The notes beneath the pieces were generated by a model. The model worked only from the letters and a program-made list of their open reading frames with translations. It was not told the DNA's origin and did not search any database. Both the position numbers and the translations under genes were made by a program. 64,000 bases of DNA from positions 930,001 through 994,000 of the forward strand of contig JAFKAC010000009.1 of the NCBI GenBank assembly GCA_025766275.1, given 5' to 3'. Each line of letters begins with the position of its first letter. The first letter of the stretch is position 1. This DNA is from Lactarius indigo (lineage: Eukaryota > Basidiomycota > Agaricomycetes > Russulales > Russulaceae). Below are positions 1-13,100 of this stretch, one piece after another.

Positions 1-2022
1 TTTGTAAGTCCAAATCCCAATAAGGCTGACTATTGCTGATGTCTCAAGGACATATACTTCTGATGACCACTTCCCAGACCATCTTCCAAACTTTTTGCAG
101 CGCTCTATCAATGGATGATAGACAACAAAGGAGAGGCCAGCAACAGTATAGAAGGCTAAGGCCTCTCCAAATATTGGTTTGGTCTTCTCCACCTCTAACT
201 CTGTTTCATCTATAGGCTCATCTCTTGACTGTAACAGCCCTAGCTGAGCCTCAAAGTACCTTGAGGAGCGTGAAAGGGACCTCTTTGAAAGCTCAAAGAG
301 CTGACTTGTAAGGGTAATACCATCAGGAAGAGGGCATTTCCCCCAGCATGTATATGTAGGATCTGGCCCTATTCCAGGATAAGATAGAATTGCTTGTAAG
401 TGGGCCTTCAAGTTAGGGTCTTCCTTTTTCTGCTTCTTAGTGATAGGAAATTCCTTGAACAGTGAAGTCCTTTGAGCCTTTGCTTTAGGTTCTGGGGAGA
501 GTGTTGGATAGGAGAGATGTAGGATTCTAACAGACTGCTTGTCTGTCTTATATGAAGCAATATTTTTGAAGGGGGATTTTTTTGACTTTATACCATGTCC
601 AATATCTCCAATGGTCCGCTCACATGTAGCTTGAGAGCCAAATCTGATAGAGCCATTATAGGAAATGTGGAAGGGAATATGAATGAGCTGAAAGATGCAT
701 AGTCTGCAGCGGGAAATTTTGGATGGATCATTGCCAACATAGAGGTGTTCAAATCCTTGAAGAAAAAGGATAATCTTGCTCTGAAGCTTGGCCAAATCAT
801 CTTTTGTTCTAGGGATAGCTGTCATAGCATACTCCACCACATTTGAGAATATGGCAAAGTTCTTGATCACCTCCTGATTAAATCCAAGCTCTGATGCAAT
901 AGGGACAATATACCAGTGGAGGAGGGCCATCCATTCATATATCTTGTATTGACTCTGCTGCTTTTTAGATGGATCCCGAATTGGTCCACAAAAGGATGAG
1001 GGCAATGTTGCTATGGCACTCTCAACCTCTGAGCCAAGCTTTGAAGCCATATCTTGACCCATAAAGACACTTTCTGACTGAGAGCTAAATGAGACCCATA
1101 TATCCCAGATATGTGGCATGCAGTTTTCATAGAAGAGGTGAAAGGGGTCAAGTGGAAAAAAGAATGGATGTGAGAAGGCAGGGCTGGCTGCACAAAGGGG
1201 AAGGCCAGAAACACCAGTTTCCCGCACAATTGCTGCATACTGTGCCTGGTTGCCCTTTGCAGCTTCAAGCCTCTCAATGGTTCTCCAGTAGCCCTCTAGA
1301 GTCCTAATTGGCAGGTTAAAAATGTCAAAATGAGGGCGATCGCCATTAATCTCCTGGCTTTGAGGTGGAGAGAGAGGATAGTACTGAGATTTAGCACCTA
1401 TAAAACAAATTAATGAGATAAAATAATATAATAGTATAATGTTGTATACCTCTTTCCCTACTAGGGCGTGCACCCTGCACCATACTAAAACGACACCCAT
1501 ATCTAGCCATATGTCCAGCCATTCTGCTGAGTTTTGCAGAACCAAGCATATCTCCAAGAACACCACAAAGAAAGACCTTCAAAAGAAAGTAGGTTCCTGA
1601 ATAAGCATCAAAGGACCATACACCAGCACTAAGCTTTGCAAGCTCCTCATATAGGACATAAATAAATGACTCCACATTTCCAGGTGAAGAGGGTCCAGGA
1701 ATGACAAGTGGAATAATGATGTTAGCAGCCTTAGATCGCATGTTGGGAGGAAGGTTTAAAATTGTGACTATAAGGATCCATACATCAGACTGCTTCTTCA
1801 TAGTGAGCTGAGCACCATCTCCTGAGATGGTTATAGCAGTATCAGTGGGATCTTTGAATAAATGGGAGTGGTTGAGATGGCTAATGGAGTCAGAGAAATC
1901 TGAGTATATGGTGGGGGGAGAATTAGGCTTTAGATTATTCAGAGCCTCTTGTAAATGCTCATGTCGGTATTGCATAGCCTTTGCCATCTTCCTATTCATA
2001 TAAAATGACTGAATAACAGGTG

Positions 2023-2795
2023 TGATGGGGGTTTAAAGCATTTGGGCTTTTGGGTGGTGTCATGAACTCCCCTATCACTTTTGCTTCTCTGTCCTTATCT
2101 GATCCATTCCCTTTCTTGGTAGTTACCTTCTTGAACCCATGCTTCCCCTTATCTGATTGTTCTAGCACCTTCCGTGCCATTCTTGACTATCCTTCCTTTG
2201 CTCTGCTGGCATAACACCATCTTGCACGATAATAGCATCATCCTGCCAGCACATTACTCTATCTATAGCAACCAGTAGCATTATGCGCTCAGGCGCAATC
2301 CTGTACTATATAAGGAACCCTGTAGTGTGCCTTAGCTCCTTAGCTTTGGCTTAATCAACTATCTGCGTTGTATCTCCATTGACTCCTTGAGTGCCTCAGT
2401 CCCTTCAGCACTCAAGCCCTTGACCCAGAACCTCTGACCCTTGACCCTTATCCTCTTTGGGTCATTCCCCTCTCAGCCTCTGTGCAGGCTTCCCCTTAAC
2501 TTCGCTCCCATCCTCTTCCTGTCTTGCTGGTCAGCCCAGTGACACGTGACCTTTGGACTTAAGCCACCAAGCTCGTCCATTGCTACAGACTCAGTCACCT
2601 TAGCACAAGGGGCTGTTACAGAAGGACCTTCCCACCTCAGCGTAGGGGGACCACCACAGACTCAGCTACCTCAGTGTAGGAGCTGTTACAGAGGACCTTA
2701 GGAGTCGTTGCACACAGTGCCGATCTGACTTGGCTGTCGACTGCCACGTGACAGGAAGCCATTACAGAAGACCGCGCCCCCGCAGAGGCGTGACA
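2023..2795 (+). mobile_element. Probable solo LTR inserted in the Tnp2 transposase
   Basis: This 773-bp segment has no coding potential. It interrupts the transposase frame between the CGEPRYD motif and the IQSFY...AMQYR segment. It can be read as TG...CA and is flanked by the 7-bp direct repeat ACAGGTG (2016-2022 and 2793-2799), which would contain a 4-5 bp target duplication. On the plus strand a TATA-like ACTATATAAGG near 2303 suits an LTR promoter. Imperfect copies of a CTGTTACAG / CTCAGTC-type unit recur at 2580-2700. No second copy or internal retrotransposon region is in the window, hence solo LTR. A non-autonomous element is the alternative. Confidence 0.55.
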
Positions 2796-3669
2796 GGTGG
2801 CCATTTTTGTCATAGCGTGGCTCACCACAAGGCCCAAGGCATTTGTCACGGATGTAGATGCATGAATGGAGGTCTTTAAACTCTCCAGTGAAAGCCATGC
2901 AGCTTTTGGGACACATGTCAACTAGCTGAGATGACAGTCCTGTAAGCTCTACAGCAAGCTTCCGCACCATGTATAGGCTAAGAATTTCAGTGCCTGTGGC
3001 CTCTTGAAGGACTTGGGCATGGAGTCTGTATGCTTTGACAGTGCCACGAGAGTCGACCCATGCAATGTAGTGCTTCAAAGAAAGCTCTTCCTCTAGGGTA
3101 AGTGTGCGGCCCCTAGGGTCATCAACAGGTGGGTGATTGGGTGGGGTATAGCCTGATAAAAGCTGTGCCTGAAGTCTTCTCACAACTTCTGGAAAGTCAG
3201 CAGCATTAGCATCAGAGTCATTGCTGCCACTAGGACCAACACCATCTAGCTCCCTCTCAGAAAAGGAGTCATGGCCAGAAGTGCCAGTGTCCAGATCCCC
3301 TATTGAGGGGGGGAATACAGCAGGATGGAAATCCACCTCATCATCAGAGTCAGAGTCAGAGTCTGCAGAGCCAGAGCCAGCCTCAGAAAGCACAGGGTGT
3401 TGATCCATCTCTGAGTCAGAGATATTGGGGTCCATCCCTAGGTAAGTCAGATCACTAGCAGCAGGATCAGTAAAGCCAAGATCAATGTCCATATCAGGAC
3501 TAAAAAGATCATCTAATATCATGTAGCCATGAGCACAGATGCACCCTTTATATTAAATAATATACTTACCTGGCTCTACAGCTTCCCCTTGACAATAATC
3601 AAGCTGCCTGGAATCCTCGGAGTAGGTGTTAGCCAGCTGAGGCTGGGGATCTGCCGCTTTAGGGTTAAA

Positions 3670-3696
3670 AATAATAATAATAATAATAATAATAAT
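3670..3696 (+). repeat. (AAT)9 microsatellite in a transposase intron
   Basis: Nine perfect AAT units lie inside the first recognised intron (3657-3705) of the minus-strand Tnp2 transposase. Slippage here would change intron length but not the protein. Confidence 0.9.
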
Positions 3697-4178
3697 AAGT
3701 AATACCTTCTGGGTCCTCTGAGCGAGATCCAACAACATCTGGTACTGTATCAGGCCGTAAAATGCCACCTTCAAGCTGAGAAAGGAGCTGTATGGTTTGA
3801 TGTATGCAAGATCGCACAAAAGGAGCTGATTCGGCGTTGGATGGGAGGGATTGGAGAAAGATTTGATCTTGTCGCAGATGAGCCTCAATTGTACGCTTTG
3901 TGACCATTCTTGAGGCTCCAAAACACTTGGAGCATTGGCAGGTGTATCTTGAAGTGCTTTGGGGCATCATAGCTACACGATTGACAAAGGATTGACAAGA
4001 ATACTGTATATCGTAGTGAGCGCGAGGACAAGGGCAAGGACAAGTGGCGGACTCTGGTGTGGAGCTTACAAAGGGCACGTGCTCATTCTACTTGTGCTTG
4101 CGAAATCGAATCCCAACTTCTCTCGTTGTCTTTTGTTTTTTTCAAAGTCTTATTCATATACACCGCCTCGAAAACGTT

Positions 4179-7100
4179 ATGTCTGAATTTGAGGAGGACT
4201 ACGATGACGACTTCAATTTGGCCAGCCATGCCCCCCCAGGACACCTCCCACCGGACTCGGACACAGTACCCGACCGTGACTATGAGGACGAGGATGAATT
4301 CGCGCTGGGCCTCCGGTACAGGTCGAAGCCTCCACTGAGGTCGAGACCCCCAATAAATTTTTCTGGACGACGCTCAATCATTGACACCGACCGTGACCGT
4401 GACTTCAACAACTCTGGGACCACGTTTGGTCCTTCACATTCCCACATGTCAGGCTCAACCTTGCGTTCCGGCCTTAACCATTCGACGGTTCCTCGCAAGA
4501 GTTCTTTTTGTTCAATCCCTCCTGATGTCATCGCAGCGCTCACCGACAGTGAGCTTCTTCATAACCCCATTTACCGCGACCTATGCCAAGACCACTACCG
4601 CCTGTCCTCCATCCTCGCCAAGTATGCAGAACAAGATCTCGCGGGGTTTGGTACTGCGAAGAGCGAAAGCCCTGTCCCTAACATGTACCAAAGTGCGTGC
4701 TAATTCGCTTCCAAAGTTCGGGTAGTAATCACTAACTCACATCTCATGGCAGTGATACCCTGTGGTGTGAGCTCTTGCTGCGCGGATTCCCTTGGCCCTG
4801 ACTCTCGTGCATCATCGTTGGGGCCAAGTGATTCTGCTTCTCAACCCACAAAATTCGACATGGCGACGAACAAGACCCTTGATGTAACGCCGTCACGACG
4901 TTAGCTCGACTTGAGCTCGATAGAGGCGACTTAGCTAATCACGCTCAGAGGCGTATGGCTCGAAGGCGGGTTCTAGATGTACGCAGACACTAGGATTTTG
5001 GTTATGGTGTCCCTTCCGTATAAGGGCGCGATAGAAAAGGGGCGAGACGGGAGGAGACAGGAAGTGACGATTGAAGAAGACCAAGATGGTGCGTCTTGGT
5101 CTTCTACGACTATCTTAAATACAAGAAGAGCAGGCTTTCAAGCGCTGCTATGAGTCACCGTATTGTAGCGTCCAACGTATCGCGTAAGTACCGCAATCCT
5201 AATACTACTACTACCAGTACTAGGATCGAGTCACCTTCAACACCTAACTCCTATCGTAAACTCCGAGTCCGTGACTAATATACCTTACAGCCGTAGCCAC
5301 AACTGGTACAGTAAGGGTTCAACGTGCGAAACCGTAACATTACCCCCTTTTCAGCGTGAGACCCCAGACTCACCGAAAGTCCCGTGCCGTCCACGTGGAC
5401 TGTTCGTCGCTAATCCTCTCAAATACGTTGGCCCTCTCGAGCCGATAGATGCAGTCCCTCTTGTCATCCCTCGCCGACAGCCGCATAGCCTGGAGTTGGC
5501 GAATGCAGGCTGCGAGCCGCTCTTCTTCATACGCGGCCGCACGGTAGCGCGTTACTTCCGCTGTCAGGGACTCGTCCCCAATGCGGTTCAGTGCGCGGTC
5601 CGTGATCTTGTCCGAGGCGAGGATGACCAAGTCCTCGTGGGCGATGAAGGCGCGTCCCGCAGCCGATAGCATCGGGTGAGCGTAGAGGGGTTTGCCGTAC
5701 AGGTGGGGGGAACCGGGAATGAGCCCTAAAACAAAGGGGTTCGCACCTCCAACAATTTGTATATGACTGGCGTTCCTCTCTACGCCGTCGGGTCCGGTGA
5801 TGGGGAAATGAATGTAATGGGGCTGCCGATTCGCCCGGAACCCTTCAGGCGCAAGGACCTGCGCGGGGTCATCGTCGTGCGTGATGGGGGTGTGAAGTGC
5901 GACGCTGGGCAGTCGCACACGTCCTCGAGACATGGCGGTTCCGTCGGTGTGAACGAGCCACGGGGTGATTCAGGGATTAGTAGGGTGGCTGTGCGTTCGA
6001 AGGAGGGGGTGTCTGACCGGGTAGTAATCTTCGTCGTCAGCGTGAGGCTCGTCGTGAGGGAGCGCTGCCTGCGCTGCCACAACTCGCTCAATCTCCTCTG
6101 CGCTAAGCGCAACTGTTCGTCGGCCCACTTCTTCGCCACTCTCCGCCAGTCCTCCGCTGCTTCTAACTCCTGTTGGATCTTCGAGGGGGCGGTCGGCAGG
6201 GAGAATTCCCCACGTGCCGATGAGGTCGTCGCCCGGGGGGATGACGGCAATGGGTTCTCGATTGCCATTGTCGTCTCGGAAGATGTGAGGGACGGCATGC
6301 TGCTGCTCGTCGTCGGGCTGGCGAGTCGGGTCGGGGAACCTCTGTAAGACATTAGCCCATTCTTGAGCGGTGATATGCCCCGCTCGCATGTTTGCAGGTG
6401 TGTACGGAGTGAGCTGGACCTGTTGAACCATGGTTTCTTCGTCGTTTTCGATGAGGTTGGCGGCGTCTTGTGCGACTTGGTCGAGGAGGATCGCCGTGGT
6501 GACATGTCTGAGAGGAGAGGTGGGCATAGACGTAAAAGTGGATCGAAGGTAGGAGTGATACTCTCCCTGACATTCCTCGTCCTCGCTTTTAAGTCTTCGT
6601 ATGGCTGTTCGGGCCGCTTGATATGCCTTTATTGCCTCCGGGGTGAAGACATCGTCCTTATCGACCCACTGATTCTCCGAGTCAGGGTACCCCTTCCATT
6701 TGATGAGATATTGGAGTTTCTTGCGGCAGCCGAAATGCCGTGAGTCCAGAACGGCCTCGACTTCATATTCTTCTTCCCCTTCCACAAGATCCGGTGGCGG
6801 TCGAGGGAAATTTTCGCCATGCATGGTCGTGCTTTTGTATGGCGTGAGAAGATCTATGTGAAACACCGGATGGATGCTCCACTGTGTGGGAAGTTCGAGG
6901 CGATAGTTGTATGGGGACATCACCTGGACTACTTTAAAAGGGCCGTGGCGTCGCGCCGCAAGTTTTGCTGTAGGTTGATTGGTCCGAAGGTGTTTTCCCT
7001 CTAACCACACTTGGTCGCCTATTTGATATTTCGGGGTGTCTCGGTGTTTCACCCAACTATCCTGGGCCTTCTTGATAAGGGTCTGGGCCAGCTGTCGTGC

Positions 7101-10100
7101 TTCCTTAAGCTGCGTGAGTCGGGTGATGACATTTGGAATGGGAGAGGGCTTATCCGTCCAATCGGCAGTCGGGTTGTAGCCCATGAGCAGCATGAACGGA
7201 GATTGTTTTGTGTGCTCATGGGGCCAGTTGTTATGAGCGAATTCCGCTATGGGAAGATAGGCTGCCCAGTTATCTTGCCGCTCGTTAGCCCAGAATCGTA
7301 GGTATTGCTCTAACCACTGATTGGTTCGTTCCGATTGTCCATCCGTCCGTGGGTGATATGCTGTTGAAATGTTTTGTTTGATACCTAGGATTCGGCATAC
7401 TTCCTTAGTGAACTTGGATGTAAACCGAGGGTCGCGCTCGCTGATAATTTTGCGTGGTAGTCCGAATCGTTTAAAAACATGACTGACGTACAGGATGGCG
7501 GTTTCTTCTGCCATAATTTCTTCGTTGCATGGGATGAATATTGACGCCTTACTGCAGTCGTGGTCGGTGATGGTGAGGATGCTGTCATAAGATTGGGACG
7601 CTGGTAGCTTAGTAATAAAGTCCAACGCGATGGTGTGAAAGGGAGGGGCGTCCGTTATTGTGGTGATGGGGTGTAGTGGCGCGCGGGTCGGCCTCGTATT
7701 GACCTTGTTTCGTTGGCAGTCGGCACATCCTACCACATATTCATACACATCCCGTCGAAGGCGTGGCCACCAGTAGTGTCGTTCGACGATCCGCTGTGTT
7801 CTACTGATGCCGGGGTGTCCGTGAATGGGCAGGTCGTGATGGTCGTGTATTATGGCACGATATGCGGTCATTGGTCCAGTAATTACCAACTTTTCGTCCT
7901 TATACCATTCTCCTTCAATTTGCTTTAACTGGTGGGCGTCGACCCATGCCTTGATGGTGGTTGGATCCTGGATCCGTCTCGGTTGTTGCAGCAGTGGGTG
8001 TGTTTCCGAGGCGCGCGCGGTGTTAGCGACTCGTACAAAAACTTCCGGAGGTAGGACGACCACACCTTGGTTATCGTCTTCTCCCTGGTCGTAGTCCGGC
8101 CGTCTGGACAGGGCATCCGCCCTGCCGTTATTCTTGCCCTTGATGTGATGGATCTCGAAGTCGTATTCCATCAATTCTAGCACTTCTCGAGCGACCCTTC
8201 GGCTGATCTTCTGCGGAGTTTTCCAATATTGGAGGTTGAGGTGGTCGGAGAATATCCTGATTTTGTGTGGGGATCCTGTGAGTAGGGGTCTCCAGTGCCG
8301 AAGAGCCTTGACGATGGCGAGAAGTTCCAGGTCGTAGATATCGTAATTTCGCTCGGCTTCATTGAGCGTTGCCGAGTAGTATCCTATTGGGTGCTTGCGA
8401 CCGTCATTTTTCTTCTGCAGGAGCACCGCACCTACCGCGAATCCCGACGCATCAACTTCTAGTTCAAACTGTTCTTGTAAGTTGGGGTGCGCCAGCACGG
8501 GCTCTTCGGTTACGAGACGTTTGATGGTTTTGAATGCGCGGTCTTCGTCATCTCCCCATTTCCATTCGGCATCCTTCCTCGTCAATCGGTTGAGTGGTCG
8601 TGCGTGAGTTGCGAAACCTCGGATGAAGAGGCGGTAAAAGTTACAGAACCCCAAAAATGATCGTACGTCTTTGACTTTGGTCGGCGTTGGCCAGTCCTTG
8701 ATGCCACAAACTTTTACCGGGTCCATACGTGTTACCCCCTTTTCAAGGATTACCCCCAGGTAATCCATCTGAGGTTGGTGGAACAGGCACTTCTCGAGCT
8801 TGAAATAAAGGTCGTGGTCCTGGGCGACGCGAAGGACATCCGTGACCGCTGCAATATGGTCGGCAGATGTAGAACCTTCACGTGTGGCGATGCCGATGTC
8901 GTCCATGTAGACCCGAATAATCGTGCCCCGAAGTTCATGCTTGGCAATGGTGTCGCGGTAGATATGGTTCATCATAGTTTGGAAGGTTGCCGGTGAGTTG
9001 GTGAGCCCGAAGAACATGACTGTTGGTTCAAAGAGTCCGAATTTGGTTTTGAATGCGGCCTTCTCCTGGTCGCCGTCTCGTATGCGGATATTGTTGTACC
9101 CCCAGCGAATATCGAGCTTCGTGTAGATGTAGGCGTTGCTGAGGTCGTAGATGAGGTCTTGGATCAGGGGAAGTGGGTATTGATTGCGTATGGTGTGTGA
9201 GTTGATAATGCGATAGTCCTGCACAGGGCGTAGCTTTCCATCCTTCTTTTTAACGAAGAAGAATGACGATGCGTACGGGGAGATTGAGGGGCGAAGGTAC
9301 CCTTGCCGAAGCTTTTCCTCCAAGAATTCCTTGAGTTTCCCCTCCTCCTCTTGCGTCAACGGGTATATTTTGCAGTCGATCGCGGAGGGTGTGTCAGGCT
9401 TAAAGTCGATTGCGTGATCCCATGGTCGGGCAGGGGGAAATCGTTGGGATGCTTCTTCGCTGAAGAGTTTCTGGAAAGCTTGATATACCGCCGGCAGTTC
9501 CGTGGGTTTCTCCTCCGTCTTTGCCTTGATGGCCAGTTCGGTAGATGTAGTTGCCCGTAAATACGTGTCTTCTTCGTCCATCTCCAGGATGATCGCTTCC
9601 CTTTGTTCGTTAGTGAGGGCGGACGCGATAACAGTGTGACGGTTCAGACTATCTTGTGTACTGATCACGATGGGCATGACGTCTTCGTGTATGACTGCGT
9701 CTCTCCAATTGATGGTTGGCTCATATGTTGCTAGCCAGGGATATCCTAGAACGATATCTTCACTTCCGAGGTCTGTGATGAGGAAGCGCATGGTTCTGTG
9801 ATACCCTTTGGCGTATACGTTTAAGTCGGTGAAGTGAGTGATAGACCCAGCTTTGTTTTCGGTGTTATCTATGTTCCAAATTTTTCGCGGCTGGGTCAAG
9901 GGTTGGATCCCTATGCCCATTCTTGCTGCGAAATTGGGGTGTATAAAGTTGTCGGTGGCTCCGGAGTCCACCAATGCTCTTATGTCGGCCATTCGGTAAT
10001 TCGTGCGAATCGAGACTGGAATTCGAAGGGAGCGAAAGCGTGTCATGATTACGGAATTACAATTTAAAGCCCTCACCCAGGCCGATGGGTTCAGGCGCTC

Positions 10101-13100
10101 CGAAAACCCTCTTTTCCCCATAAGTCCTGCAGTATCAAGTCCTTTACTTCGTCTGGTGCGTTTGCGACTCCAGTGAGCCACTCCTTGGCGCATTCCTCCA
10201 CTGTTTTACTGGTGGAGGCCGCCTGTATTTGGGCTGGTGGCGGTTCTTGCGCGTAGTAATCGGTCTCTGTTGCGCGCACGTTCGAAGGTCCCGCATTCTG
10301 CGTCTGCCATTGCCGTGGTTGTCTGGGGTGGGGACAGTTTCGTGAGAGGTGACCCAGTGCGTTACAATTGTAACACAATACTGTCCTGAGATCTCGTCGC
10401 GACCCCCCTCTACCTCGTCCTCTCACCCCCGGCCCCCCCCTTGCCGGGAAGGGAGGTTGGTTCGTATATGGTGGCCTGCCGTAATCGATCTCCTCCAACC
10501 CTGCCAGTCGTGCTTTTGTTCGGTCGGCCGAAGTATCCATTGCCCATGGGTTTGCGAGGTTTTGCGGGACGGTCCACCCAGCGTTGCCTGCTTTCTTCGG
10601 CTTCGTGTCTTTATATTCGTCCACTCTTGCTCGAATATGGATGTAATTGCGTTGCCGGCGGAGTGTTGCTCGCTTCCATTTGTCGAAGGTTTCTGGTTCG
10701 TCTAGGTCGTAGGTTTTCTCGTATAGCTTCTTGGGTAGCCCTTTTGTAAATAGGTCGATGGTCTGGGGGTCGTTAAGGTGATAACCGGCTTTTCTGGCGG
10801 CTTCTTCGAATTCGTTGATGTATTTGTCGATGTCTCCGTCAACCATTTTGAGCCCTTTTCTCAACAGGGCTTGAGCTTGTTCTCGTTCGAGGGTATTGAC
10901 GAACCTTTGGTTGAAGCCCTCTGCTACTGCATTCCACAAATCCCTCGTATGTTGATCGATCCCTCGTTGTATTTGTCGGTTGAGCCACTTGAGATATGAG
11001 AGCACCCATTCGCTGACTGATACCCCCTTGATGTAGGAGAGGAAGAGGAGGCATCGTCGATAGTCGTTACACATGACGGGGGTATCGAGGTTCATGCCCC
11101 AGTATACGTGCCATTGCGTGAGGAATGAGTCGACCTTAGCGCGATCTCCGTCAAAGATAGTGGGAGGTTCACCGGTTAGTTTCTCGTGTCCCCCTCCGCC
11201 TCCGCCTGGTGGGCCTCCTCCGCCTGGTGGGCCTCCTTCGCCTGGTGGGCCTCCTTCGCCTGGTGGGTTATTTGGAATATCTGGTGGGTTTCCTCCTCTT
11301 CCTGGTCGTCGGGGAAAATCGTCTCCGGGTGGTCCTCCCCATCCCGGTGGAGGGTCTAGCGGTATTCCTTGTCTTCCCCCTCCTCCTGATGGAGGGTCTC
11401 CTTGATCCGGCCCGATGGCTCAAAAGATTGCTGCGTCGTCTGCTGTCATGCGATGCCCTGTTTCAGGGTTGATTGGCATGAGATTTCGTTGTGACTCTTG
11501 TCTGATTGCTTCGGCTGCTTCTCGTGCTGCTTGTTCTCTGATGGTTGTGATTTCTTCTGCGGTCATGGTAGTAGTTGCCATTTCTGCCGCTGGTGATCGT
11601 ACGTGAATGACTTCTGGTTGGTCCGAAATATGGAGAGACTCAGCTCTTTGGATGGTGTATTGTTCAATAGGTCCGACACTCGCGGGTCGATTTTCTTCGC
11701 TTTGCTCGTCTTCCTCAGTTTCTTCACTGACTGCTTCTCCAGTAGAATGTTCTCGTAACTGGCCGTCAATGGGTCCCCAGTCGGCTCGTGAATTGAGCTC
11801 TCGTGCGTCGATGTCGCACTGGTACTGTCTTCCTGCTGGTCTTATGGCGTCCCAGCGATGATCTATGGGGTTCCACGTAACCTCTACCCAACACAGATGG
11901 TCGAAATTGAACTCAACAGGTCGGAACCTCGTAGGTCCGTTAAACTCGACAAAATATCCTGTTTCGTCTCCTCGGTCTCTCCACCGGGCTGCTCCCAGGA
12001 ATCGGGTTGGTACGTTGCGGTCTCCTCTTCACTCCAAGTAATAGGGACGAAAGTTCGTCCACTGGTCTCGGGTATTGACAGTCGCCACGATTAGAATATC
12101 TTGGTCTTAATGTAACGCCGTCACGACGTAAGCTCGACTTGAGCTCGATAGAGGCGACTTAGCTAATCACGCTCAGAGGCGTATGGCTCGAAGGCGGGTT
12201 CTAGATGTACGCAGACACTAGGATTTTGGTTATGGTGTCCCTTCCGTATAAGGGCGCGATAGAAAAGGGGCGAGACGGGAGGAGACAGGAAGTGACGATT
12301 GAAGAAGACCAAGATGGTGCGTCTTGGTCTTCTACGACTATCTTAAATACAAGAAGAGCAGGCTTTCAAGCGCTGCTATGAGTCACCGTATTGTAGCGTC
12401 CAACGTATCGCGTAAGTACCGCAATCCTAATACTACTACTACCAGTACTAGGATCGAGTCACCTTCAACACCTAACTCCTATCGTAAACTCCGAGTCCGT
12501 GACTAATATACCTTACAGCCGTAGCCACAACCGGTACAGTAAGGGTTCAACGTGCGAAACCGTAACACTTGAAGACCTCTTCGAAAGCGTGGAGGCTCCG
12601 CTCATGCGCCCACAATGTCTCCCAGAATCCGTGCTTTGGGATTTCAAAGACTTAAAGGACCAGCCGGGGGCCCCCATCGTCACGAAAGGTAACCAGAGTC
12701 GACCAAAACTTAGTCTTGCTCTCCGCCGTCCAAATGGCGATACACTCTCAAACCTTGAACATTCAAACATACAGCGTTCCGCAGAGATCATTGTTCAGAA
12801 GCTCATCAAGCTTATTGACTCAGACCCCCGATCGGCTTTGCGTGGTAACAAGTCCAAGTCATGGACCAAGACGCTCGTCAGGAAGTTCTTCGCGGACGAG
12901 TATGATCAAGCCATACTCGACCTTGAAGCGGAGCAGAAAATACTGCGCTTGTGTTCAGCTCATTGGAAAGCTGACGCTGTGATTACCCAGGTTTTTTTGC
13001 GGCGAAACGAGGCCGAAGCTAAGGCCGCAGCAGCAATGAGCTCTGCACGTGCCACTTCTCCACACTCCAGCCATTCCGATAATCTCTGCCCCCCAGCACC

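Larger units (their letters stand above)
1..3970 (-). pseudogene. Tnp2-type (CACTA/EnSpm-like) transposase, 3' end outside window, interrupted
   Basis: The minus strand reads as a DNA-transposon transposase of the Tnp2 family common in agaricomycetes. The likely start is the Met-Met pair at 3970/3967, followed by a Cys pair (CQCSKC). The exon at 2698-3512 is acidic, then carries the CPKSC...CGEPRYD cysteine segment. The exon at 1450-1999 carries SGDGAQL and PSSPGNVESF. The frame below 1398 carries FPLDPFHLFYENC near 1150 and CERTIGDIG near 620, and runs off the left edge. Introns visible on the minus strand are 3657-3705 (it holds an AAT microsatellite), 3513-3569 (GTAAGT...TAG) and 1398-1449 (GTATAC...TAG). 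A 0.77-kb insertion at 2023-2795 breaks the coding sequence, and removing it does not by itself restore the frame. So this copy is probably dead. Family assignment is firm; exact exons are not. Confidence 0.8.
4883..12567 (-). mobile_element. Complete Ty3/gypsy chromovirus gypsy-1 (7,685 bp)
   Basis: The element has two 457-bp LTRs (4883-5339 and 12111-12567). On the minus strand these start TGTTACGG and end GCGTTACA. The element is flanked by the direct repeat CTTGA (4878-4882 and 12568-12572). The LTRs differ at only two positions I could find (near 4903/12131 and 5306/12533), so the insertion is recent. A purine tract (AAAAGGGGG) abuts the 3' LTR at about 5342-5352. Coding order is gag then pol (protease, reverse transcriptase, RNase H, integrase, chromodomain), with pol in the -1 frame. 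In-frame TGA codons in gag (11420-11422) and in the pol tail (5970-5972) suggest this copy is impaired. Confidence 0.95.

Noticed and set aside
11073..11405. Plus-strand proline/glycine-rich frame resembling a collagen-like protein
   Set aside because: It is the antisense of the GGPPGEGG repeats in gypsy-1 Gag.
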